Source: Balneolales bacterium (GTDB lineage: Bacteria; Bacteroidota; Rhodothermia; Balneolales; Natronogracilivirgulaceae). Taken from it: DNA of 14,523 nt. The stretch covers positions 1-14,523 of the forward strand of contig SLQI01000016.1 of the NCBI GenBank assembly GCA_007131535.1, read 5' to 3'. The notes under the pieces were generated by a model. The model was not told the DNA's origin. It saw nothing but the letters and a program-made list of their open reading frames with translations, and did no database searches. The translations under genes were made by a program, and so were the position numbers. Shown here in pieces: positions 7,951 through 13,306 of this stretch (positions are counted from its first letter, which is position 1; each line of letters opens with the position of its first letter).

Positions 7951-7990
7951 TAATAAAAAAACATTAACGCGTAAGTGAACTTTAAATATC

Positions 7991-8647
7991 ATGGCGAATA
8001 ATTCCGGCGCAGCCGAAAAAGAAGCCCATTTAGCTCATCACTTTGTGGATTCAGAGCAACAATTTGAGGCTTCGAAGTTGGGGATGTGGGTATTTCTTGT
8101 TACGGAGATTCTCTTCTTTGGAGGACTTTTCGTAGCCTATATTGTATATCGCTCCTGGCATCCGGATCTCTTCGAACAGGCAGCTATGACGCTTGATACT
8201 ACACTTGGTGCTGTCAATACGGGAGTGTTGATTGTGAGTAGTTTAACCATTGTACTCGCTGTTCGGGCAGCTCAAATAAATGATCAACGCCAACAGCTGA
8301 TTATGCTTGGCTCAACCATTGCCTTGGCGATTACATTTATGGTGGTTAAATATTTTGAATACGCCAGTAAATTCGAAGCAGGCATGTTGCCGGCCGGATT
8401 GTACACTTATGAAGGAATAGAGCATGAACTTGCTCCGGTATTCTACAGCATATATTACATGCTTACCGGTTTGCACGGTATCCACGTGATAATCGGGATC
8501 GGCCTTATCAGCTGGCTTATGGTTAATGCAGCTAAAGGTACATATCACAGCGGTTACTTTACACCGATTGAAATTGTAGCGCTCTATTGGCACCTCGTGG
8601 ATATTATCTGGATTTTCCTGTTCCCGCTGCTATATCTGATAGAGTAG
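7991..8647 (+). CDS. coxC: Cytochrome c oxidase subunit III
   Basis: A 218-aa integral membrane subunit of the caa3 oxidase that supports stable turnover and oxygen access to subunit I. Five helices are visible (about 29-49, 72-92, 103-121, 148-173 and 195-216), the short form that lacks the first two helices of the mitochondrial type. Family signatures are KLGMWVFLVTEILFFGGLF (29-47) with the conserved membrane glutamate E39, LTGLHGIHVIIG (158-169) and ALYWHLVDIIWIFLFPLLY (197-215). The soluble N-terminus (1-28) is charged and His-containing. It follows coxA after 91 bp and precedes coxD by 54 bp. Confidence 0.96.
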   Translation: MANNSGAAEKEAHLAHHFVDSEQQFEASKLGMWVFLVTEILFFGGLFVAYIVYRSWHPDLFEQAAMTLDTTLGAVNTGVLIVSSLTIVLAVRAAQINDQRQQLIMLGSTIALAITFMVVKYFEYASKFEAGMLPAGLYTYEGIEHELAPVFYSIYYMLTGLHGIHVIIGIGLISWLMVNAAKGTYHSGYFTPIEIVALYWHLVDIIWIFLFPLLYLIE

Positions 8648-8701
8648 AGCCCGAATCATTACTGGTCACATAAGAATTATCTTCAGAACAAGACTTATAT
8701 T

Positions 8702-9007
8702 ATGAGTTTACATCACGTACTTCCTCTGAAAACCATGATCGGCACAGCCGTTGCATTGTTTGTCCTGACCATTTTAACGGTTGCTGTGTACTATATTGAC
8801 TTCCCGGATCCTTTGAACACCATTGTAGCATTGGGAATTGCTACAGTTAAAGCTGCACTGGTTTGCATGTTTTTTATGGGCCTTTATTGGGATACCAAAT
8901 TCAACACTCTTGTACTGTTAAGCTCGCTACTGTTTTTTCTTATCATGATTGGAATCATCCTACTGGATACTCTTTTCAGAGATGCGCCTTTTCAGATATA
9001 TGGCTAA
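8702..9007 (+). CDS. coxD: Cytochrome c oxidase subunit IV (prokaryotic type)
   Basis: A 101-aa protein with three predicted helices (about 11-31, 38-61 and 69-90), matching the small prokaryotic subunit IV family. The signature is ATVKAALVCMFFMGLYWDTK (47-66), where a lysine begins the second helix and a Trp-Asp pair ends it. This subunit is not catalytic and stabilises the oxidase. It is the last gene of the ACIII-caa3 operon: 30 bp after the TAA stop a strong intrinsic terminator begins. Confidence 0.93.
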   Translation: MSLHHVLPLKTMIGTAVALFVLTILTVAVYYIDFPDPLNTIVALGIATVKAALVCMFFMGLYWDTKFNTLVLLSSLLFFLIMIGIILLDTLFRDAPFQIYG

Positions 9008-9037
9008 TCATTAGTTTATCTACTTCACTATTTAAGA

Positions 9038-9075
9038 AAAAAGCTCATGTCGGACTAAACCGGCATGAGCTTTTT
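9038..9075. terminator. Bidirectional intrinsic terminator between coxD and the DUF420 gene
   Basis: The stem AAAAAGCTCATGTCGG (9038-9053) pairs with CCGGCATGAGCTTTTT (9060-9075) around a 6-nt loop, with a single T-G wobble. A T run follows the GC-rich core on the plus strand, and a run of T also follows it on the minus strand. It can therefore end the cox operon from the left and the DUF420 transcript from the right. Confidence 0.9.
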
Positions 9076-9148
9076 AATTAATGCTACATACAAGGTCTTA
9101 GATGATCATGCATAATGCCCCCCAAAAATTGAATCTCAGGTGGTTTTG

Positions 9149-9718
9149 CTAAGTATAAGCATTCAGAATGAAATAGATCATCACTCCTGTAACCGAGACA
9201 TACAACCAGACAGGGAAGGTTATTTTGGAAATCTTGCGATGAGTTTGCAGTTTACCTGATAGAGAGAAATAAAATGAGCTGAGTACCAGTGGAACTACAG
9301 CAACGGATAGAATGATGTGGGTGATTAGAATGAAAAAGTATACTGGCCGGATCAATCCTTCTCCCGGAAATGGAGTGTGCCCGACAAAGTTGTGATAGAT
9401 TACATAGCTCACCAGAAAAAATGTTGATGCAACAAAAGCAGCAATCATATAACGCATGTGTCTGGCGAATTCCATCTGCTTGATAGCAACAAAACCCAGA
9501 ATCAAAAAGATGGTAGCTATGCCGTTTAAAGTTGCGTTTAAGCCAGGCAGCCATTCTACAAAATTATAGGTTTCTTCCGGAGGTTCTTGAAAATAGAGGA
9601 GCCAGAAGAGAAATATAATTGCAACCGCACTTAATCCGATGATAAAAATAACTGCTTTACGAGTATCAAGGTCTTTGAGTGCATCGATGGTGATTGTTTC
9701 ACCGTTTTTTGAGTTCAT
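9149..9718 (-). CDS. DUF420 membrane protein, probable oxidase-assembly factor (CtaM-like)
   Basis: A 189-aa DUF420 protein with about five membrane helices (near 21-43, 62-80, 89-109, 124-148 and 167-187). Conserved-looking polar residues include H87, H109 (in YHNFVGHTPFPGEG, 108-121), H114, R124 and H134, some placed where a haem or metal could be bound at the membrane surface. DUF420 includes Bacillus YozB/CtaM, whose Staphylococcus counterpart is needed for aa3 oxidase function. Here the gene faces the caa3 operon, sharing a terminator with it, which supports an oxidase role. It needs its own promoter, because a terminator for the upstream minus-strand gene lies about 105 bp before its start. 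Role in haem or copper insertion is inferred. Confidence 0.85.
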   Translation of the reverse strand: MNSKNGETITIDALKDLDTRKAVIFIIGLSAVAIIFLFWLLYFQEPPEETYNFVEWLPGLNATLNGIATIFLILGFVAIKQMEFARHMRYMIAAFVASTFFLVSYVIYHNFVGHTPFPGEGLIRPVYFFILITHIILSVAVVPLVLSSFYFSLSGKLQTHRKISKITFPVWLYVSVTGVMIYFILNAYT

Positions 9719-9822
9719 GTTTTGTAAATAGGTTTATGGAAATAATTGAAGTGAAGGAAGCTATCCAATAATTATGCTTCCATTTTATGCTCGGTTGTGA
9801 AAACACGAGGAAATATACAGAT

Positions 9823-9854
9823 AAAAAACCTTCATCCCCCTTTGAGGATGAAGG
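9823..9854 (-). terminator. Intrinsic terminator of the UPF0173 hydrolase gene
   Basis: On the minus strand CCTTCATCC pairs with GGATGAAGG (9-bp perfect stem, plus-strand positions 9829-9837 and 9846-9854) and is followed by six T (9828 down to 9823). It begins 35 bp beyond the hydrolase stop and separates that gene from the DUF420 gene further along the minus strand. Confidence 0.88.
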
Positions 9855-9889
9855 CATAAATCACAATGTGAATAAGGGATAGGAGGTTA

Positions 9890-10606
9890 CTACAGAAATT
9901 CATCACCGGAACCAGGCGCAATTACTTTAACTTTGTCCCCGCAAAACTCTTTCACATGCTTTTCAAATTCAACCGGGGTGCCAGTCAATGGAGGAAAAGT
10001 ACCATAATGCATGGGCACAGCACATTGAGGTTTGAGCATTTCAATACACATGGCCGCCTCCCGTGGACCCATGGTGTAAAAATCTCCAATAGGTGCAATC
10101 ACGACATCAGGTGAATATAGACGGTGATAGAGACTGAAGTCCGCAGAAATATTGGTATCTCCCATGTGATAAATGGTTAAATCATCCTTGAAATCAAGAA
10201 CCAAACCTGCGGGATCTCCGGCGTATTGACCACCGAAAGAAGCACTGTGGTTGGCACTGGTCATGTAGACAGTTACATCATCCACAGTTACGGATCCACC
10301 TTTATTCATCTCGAGAGCTTGATCTTCGGGCAGGCCGGTATTTTTGAGCAACCCTGAAAGCTCTACGATTCCCAAAACCTTACAACCGGTTGCTTTAGCT
10401 ATCTCAATGGTATCACCTGTGTGATCTTCATGACCGTGCGTCAAAAAAATATAATCAACATGACCTATACCGTCGATGGAATTATAGGGAGCAGGTGTTT
10501 TGGGGTTCTGAGTGAGAAACGGATCAATTAAAATAATTTTTTCGGACGGACTTACGATTCGAAATGCGGAGTGTCCGAGCCATTGAGCTTTTATTTTTGT
10601 ATTCAT
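9890..10606 (-). CDS. UPF0173-family metallo-beta-lactamase-fold hydrolase
   Basis: A 238-aa cytoplasmic metal-dependent hydrolase of the UPF0173 (YtkL-like) branch of the metallo-beta-lactamase superfamily. The metal ligands are all present: H57, H59, D61 and H62 in the HGHEDH motif, H120 in SANHSASFGG, D150 in HMGDTNIS, and H200 in PMHYGTFPPL. The N-terminal WLGHSAF (9-15) and LIDPFLTQNP (26-35) are also family hallmarks. Length is normal. The substrate of this family is not established, so no reaction is given. The gene is monocistronic, with its own terminator 35 bp downstream, and is divergent from yciO across a 245-bp intergenic region containing direct repeats just upstream of its start. 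Confidence 0.93.
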   Translation of the reverse strand: MNTKIKAQWLGHSAFRIVSPSEKIILIDPFLTQNPKTPAPYNSIDGIGHVDYIFLTHGHEDHTGDTIEIAKATGCKVLGIVELSGLLKNTGLPEDQALEMNKGGSVTVDDVTVYMTSANHSASFGGQYAGDPAGLVLDFKDDLTIYHMGDTNISADFSLYHRLYSPDVVIAPIGDFYTMGPREAAMCIEMLKPQCAVPMHYGTFPPLTGTPVEFEKHVKEFCGDKVKVIAPGSGDEFL

Positions 10607-10619
10607 AGACCCACGAAAT

Positions 10620-10648
10620 TTGATTAAGGTTTACAATGCTTGATTAAG
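10620..10648. repeat. 9-bp direct repeat pair upstream of the UPF0173 gene
   Basis: TTGATTAAG occurs at 10620-10628 and again at 10640-10648, exactly 20 bp apart (about two helical turns). The nearer copy is 14 bp from the hydrolase start codon. This spacing suits a regulator binding one face of the DNA, but no regulator is identified. Confidence 0.4.
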
Positions 10649-10684
10649 TAGAATATCCTATGTTATACTATCTTGAACAAATAA

Positions 10685-10725
10685 TTACCGGTAAACAATT
10701 TCAGCGCAGTGCAATCATTAATGAT
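10685..10725. promoter_or_regulatory. Two perfect palindromes in the divergent intergenic region
   Basis: TTACCGGTAA (10685-10694) and ATCATTAATGAT (10714-10725) are both perfect palindromes, with centres exactly 30 bp apart (about three helical turns). They lie between the divergent UPF0173 and yciO genes and could be operators. Their sequences differ, so one protein binding both is not implied. Chance cannot be excluded in AT-rich DNA. Confidence 0.35.
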
Positions 10726-10730
10726 ACATA

Positions 10731-10815
10731 CAGAGCTTTGTAAAACTGAACTGGTGTGTTAAACCAACGGGATTTTGCCTTTCGCTTTCCCTGAAGGCAG
10801 TTTCACAAAGCTTTG
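10731..10815. repeat. 85-bp element with 18-bp imperfect terminal inverted repeats and CATA flanks
   Basis: The left arm 10731-10748 (CAGAGCTTTGTAAAACTG) pairs with the right arm 10798-10815 (CAGTTTCACAAAGCTTTG) with 16 Watson-Crick pairs, one G-T wobble and one A-C mismatch. CATA stands directly outside each end (10727-10730 and 10816-10819), as a 4-bp target duplication would. The interior has small internal stems (TGGT/ACCA at 10752-10766; GCCTT/AAGGC at 10777-10798). It may be a tiny transposon-like relic or a structured 5' leader of yciO-pfkA. No transposase is present. Confidence 0.5.
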
Positions 10816-10826
10816 CATAAGCAAAG
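10811..10826 (+). promoter_or_regulatory. Small hairpin competing with the right arm of the inverted repeat
   Basis: CTTTGC (10811-10816) pairs perfectly with GCAAAG (10821-10826) around a 4-nt loop. Its first five bases are also part of the right arm of the larger stem, so the two structures cannot form fully at once. It lies 15 nt before the GGAG ribosome-binding site of yciO. A switching role is inference only. Confidence 0.3.
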
Positions 10827-10841
10827 ATTAACGGAATACAC

Positions 10842-10845
10842 GGAG
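10842..10845 (+). promoter_or_regulatory. Ribosome-binding site deciding the yciO start
   Basis: GGAG lies 6 nt upstream of the ATG at 10852. This favours that ATG over the in-frame TTG at 10813, which has no such site and falls inside the inverted-repeat arm. Confidence 0.7.
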
Positions 10846-10851
10846 CATGAT

Positions 10852-11520
10852 ATGACAGCAGAAAAGATAAAACTACACCCTGAAACTCCACATCAAAAAC
10901 GCATTTTTGAACTTGCTGATACAATCAGAAATGGTGCAGTAACCCTATTTCCAACCGACAGTAAATACGCTCTGGGTTGTGAGTACACGAACAAGAAGGG
11001 TTTGGATCGTATACGGCAAATACGACAACTCGGAGATGATCATTTGTTTACATTGATTTGTGACTCCCTCTCCGGAATTTCGCGATTTGCACATCTTTCA
11101 GATGACAACTTTAAGCTTATAAAGCGACTGATTCCAGGGCCGTTTACCTTCGTTCTTCCGGCAACTAAAGAAGTTCCTAAATTGCTCCTTCATCCACGAC
11201 GAAAAACGATTGGGTTCAGGGTGCCGGATTATCCGATTTGCATCAAACTCATTGAAGAGCTCGGCAAGCCAATGCTTGCTACCACAGCTCGTGCACCTGA
11301 AATGAACGACGAAGAGTTTTCAAGTATTGATCGCGATGAGTTATTCCGCAAACTTGAGAAACAAGTAGACTTAATTATCGATGATGAACAGGAGCTCCAT
11401 AACAATGTCTCCACCATACTTGATCTTACCGGTGATGATCCCATGGTACTACGCAAAGGATTGGGAATGGATCGACTCGAAGATACGCTGTCCAAATTCA
11501 ATGTTGAGGTACAGGAGTAA
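10852..11520 (+). CDS. yciO: YciO-type Sua5/YrdC-domain protein (putative threonylcarbamoyl-AMP synthase-like)
   Basis: A 222-aa YrdC-domain protein closest to E. coli YciO as I remember it. Matching segments include PTDSKYALGC (near 35-44), RIRQIRQLGDDHLFTL (near 55-70), PGPFTFVLPATKEVP (near 94-108), RRKTIGFRVP (near 114-123) and KQVDLIIDDEQ (near 172-182). YrdC/Sua5 proteins make threonylcarbamoyl-adenylate from threonine, bicarbonate and ATP for tRNA t6A; the YciO branch keeps the fold and RNA-binding surface, but its physiological role is less certain, so the reaction here is inferred. The ATG is chosen because of the GGAG; a TTG at 10813 would add 13 residues. Its stop is 2 nt before pfkA, so the two are translationally coupled. 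Confidence 0.9.
   Translation: MTAEKIKLHPETPHQKRIFELADTIRNGAVTLFPTDSKYALGCEYTNKKGLDRIRQIRQLGDDHLFTLICDSLSGISRFAHLSDDNFKLIKRLIPGPFTFVLPATKEVPKLLLHPRRKTIGFRVPDYPICIKLIEELGKPMLATTARAPEMNDEEFSSIDRDELFRKLEKQVDLIIDDEQELHNNVSTILDLTGDDPMVLRKGLGMDRLEDTLSKFNVEVQE
11513..11517 (+). promoter_or_regulatory. Ribosome-binding site of pfkA inside the yciO 3' end
   Basis: AGGAG lies 5 nt before the pfkA ATG and within the last codons of yciO. It is one of the strongest Shine-Dalgarno sites in the window, and it suggests high translation of pfkA and coupling with yciO. Confidence 0.75.
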
Positions 11521-11522
11521 CA

Positions 11523-12614
11523 ATGAGCATTAAAAGAGTTGCCATTAATACCGGCGGTGGGGATGCTCCCGGATTAAATGCTGTGATTCGGGCGGCAACA
11601 CTCGCAGGTATTCGGCGTGATTGGGAAATGTTCGGTATTCGTAACGGATACCGGTCCATAACAGAGGAAAAAGAAGCACCTTTGATGACGCTTGATCGTA
11701 CTGCAGTACAGGGTATTACGATGCGTGGTGGTACGATTCTTGGCACAGCTAATCGTGGGAACCCCTTTGAAATGCCTTTTAAAAATGATAAAGGGGAGTG
11801 GGAGCTCCGTGACGAAAGCGATCATCTGGTTGAAGAGTTTAAAAAACAAAAACTGGATGCATTGATTGCCATTGGCGGTGATGGATCGATGCACATCGCA
11901 TCAAAGTTGATCGAAAAGGGCATTCCGATTGTAGGAGTGCCTAAGACCATCGACAATGATCTTCCCGAAACGGATATCACGCTTGGGTTTGATACTGCTA
12001 TGTCTACGGCAGCCGACTCAATCGATAAAATTACAACCACCGCTGAGGCCCATGAACGCATCATGGTGGTGGAAGTAATGGGTCGCTATGCCGGCTGGAT
12101 TGCACTTCATTCCGGGCTTTCATCCACCGCTGATGTGATACTAATCCCGGAAATACCCTTTGAGTTTGATTCGATCGTAAAAAAAATTGAGGAGAGAAGA
12201 CAAAGAGGTCGGTATTTTACGATGATCGTGGTTGCCGAAGGCGCAGTCGAAAAAAACGGCAAACGCCATGTACTTGGTAAGGCTGTAGGACAGGCTGAGC
12301 AGCTCGGTGGAGTAGGGGAATTCGTTGCTAAAAAACTATCGGAGTTGACCGGGCAGGAGTCTCGTCATACCGTATTGGGGCACCTGCAGCGTGGCGGCTC
12401 ACCAAGCAGTACCGACAGGTTGTTGTCGATCCGACTTGGTGCCGAAGCCATCAGAGCGGTTAACGAAGAGGACTTCAACAAATTAATCGTAACCCACGGA
12501 CCTGAACTGAAGCGAATTCCCATCAGTGATATCGCCGGCAAAACCAAAACGGTACCGCTTGACGGAGATATCATTCAGACAGCCCGCGATATCGGGATTT
12601 GTTTGGGTGATTAA
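11523..12614 (+). CDS. pfkA: 6-phosphofructokinase, group III (mixed-substrate) type
   Basis: A 363-aa phosphofructokinase that phosphorylates fructose 6-phosphate to the 1,6-bisphosphate in glycolysis. Seen in order: GGGDAPGLNAVIR (11-23), GGDGS (118-122), PKTIDND (140-146) with the catalytic base D144, VMGRYAGW (185-192) and GHLQRGGSP (286-294). At the two cofactor-selecting positions it has Gly121 (ATP-like, equal to E. coli G104) and Lys141 (pyrophosphate-like, equal to E. coli G124). This mixed pair is characteristic of group III enzymes, whose studied members include both ATP- and PPi-using types, so the phosphate donor cannot be settled by reading. Length suits group III. It is coupled to yciO and ends before a hairpin at 12668-12720. 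Confidence 0.93.
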   Translation: MSIKRVAINTGGGDAPGLNAVIRAATLAGIRRDWEMFGIRNGYRSITEEKEAPLMTLDRTAVQGITMRGGTILGTANRGNPFEMPFKNDKGEWELRDESDHLVEEFKKQKLDALIAIGGDGSMHIASKLIEKGIPIVGVPKTIDNDLPETDITLGFDTAMSTAADSIDKITTTAEAHERIMVVEVMGRYAGWIALHSGLSSTADVILIPEIPFEFDSIVKKIEERRQRGRYFTMIVVAEGAVEKNGKRHVLGKAVGQAEQLGGVGEFVAKKLSELTGQESRHTVLGHLQRGGSPSSTDRLLSIRLGAEAIRAVNEEDFNKLIVTHGPELKRIPISDIAGKTKTVPLDGDIIQTARDIGICLGD

Positions 12615-12667
12615 ATCTGGAGTAGCCGATTTAATATTAGCAACCACTGTATGCAATAGAACCATGT

Positions 12668-12720
12668 GTAGCGGCCTCGTTATGGCATTTAAAATTATCC
12701 GAGGCCGATCTACGCTTTTA
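12668..12720 (+). terminator. Long hairpin, probable terminator after pfkA
   Basis: GTAG-CGGCCTCG (12668-12679) pairs with CGAGGCCG-AT-CTAC (12700-12713) as 12 base pairs with a 2-nt bulge and a 20-nt loop. It is followed by GCTTTTAATTATC, a modest T run. It sits between two convergent genes and overlaps the stop codon of the minus-strand FKBP gene by 3 bp at its T run, so it may limit read-through in both directions. Confidence 0.65.
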
Positions 12721-13200
12721 ATTATCTAAGACTTGCTCCAACTCGACATGAAAGTGCAGGGTATCGTCAGCAAATTCCTCATCCTGACCTTCATAGGCGA
12801 GTTCCGGTGGAATAATAAGCACTCGTTCACCGCCTTCGCGCATACCTTGCATACCTTGTCGAACTCCGAAAATAGCCGTAGCTAAGTTTAGTTCAGTAGG
12901 TGAAGTTTCATCATTTGCCCAAGTGCTGTCATGAATTTCCATTTCACCATTACTTAAGGATCGCATGGTATAGCGAATAAGAACCTGGTCCCGATCGCTT
13001 GCCTTGAACTCCCCGTCACCTTCTTCTATGATATAGATGACCAAGCCGTTGTCTTTTTCAATTCGTTCTGCATCACTGGTATCCGGAGCATCAGGTACGG
13101 TACTGAAGTCTGTTTGTTGATCCATTAAATCATTGTCGTCGCAGGAAAAAAGGGTTAAGGCGAGTATCAGTACCGGTGTGAATTTGAATAATCGAGACAT
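12718..13200 (-). CDS. FKBP-type peptidyl-prolyl cis-trans isomerase lipoprotein
   Basis: A 160-aa lipoprotein from the ATG at 13200. The signal peptide ends in LFSC (lipidated Cys20), followed by an acidic DDND and a low-complexity linker to about residue 45, then one FKBP domain. FKBP hallmarks are VLIRYTMRS (near 77-85), GVRQGMQGMREGGERVLI (near 112-129) and IPPELAYEG (130-138). Such enzymes speed proline isomerisation in exported proteins. The usual active-site Phe-Asp pair reads HD here (EIHDST), so catalytic strength is uncertain. A more upstream in-frame ATG (13218) would add six residues before the signal peptide; the inner ATG gives a cleaner signal. The glycosyltransferase gene lies 106 bp upstream on the same strand. 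No partner protein can be named. Confidence 0.85.
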   Translation of the reverse strand: MSRLFKFTPVLILALTLFSCDDNDLMDQQTDFSTVPDAPDTSDAERIEKDNGLVIYIIEEGDGEFKASDRDQVLIRYTMRSLSNGEMEIHDSTWANDETSPTELNLATAIFGVRQGMQGMREGGERVLIIPPELAYEGQDEEFADDTLHFHVELEQVLDN

Positions 13201-13306
13201 ATTGGGATTTAAATTCATGAAATGGTTTGTATAGGGTTTAAAAAGACAACTTTATAAACTCTTCTTTAATATGTGTATGAGAACAACGATAAAGCGGGTT
13301 CATTAT

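Noticed and set aside
8863..9081. Plus-strand open frame overlapping coxD and running through the terminator
   Set aside because: It is out of frame with coxD and reads through the intrinsic terminator hairpin; coxD itself matches a known family.
9719..9822. Promoter of the DUF420 gene
   Set aside because: A promoter must be here because a terminator precedes it, but I could not pick convincing -33/-7 or -35/-10 elements, so none is listed.
10731..10815. Integron attC site or tRNA
   Set aside because: A GTTAAAC core-like heptamer is present, but no matching inverse RYYYAAC site lies at the correct place. The 18-bp outer stem is too long and the inner arms do not fit a tRNA cloverleaf.
10813..10851. 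TTG start for yciO 13 codons upstream
   Set aside because: It has no ribosome-binding site, lies inside the inverted-repeat arm, and the ATG at 10852 has GGAG at good spacing.
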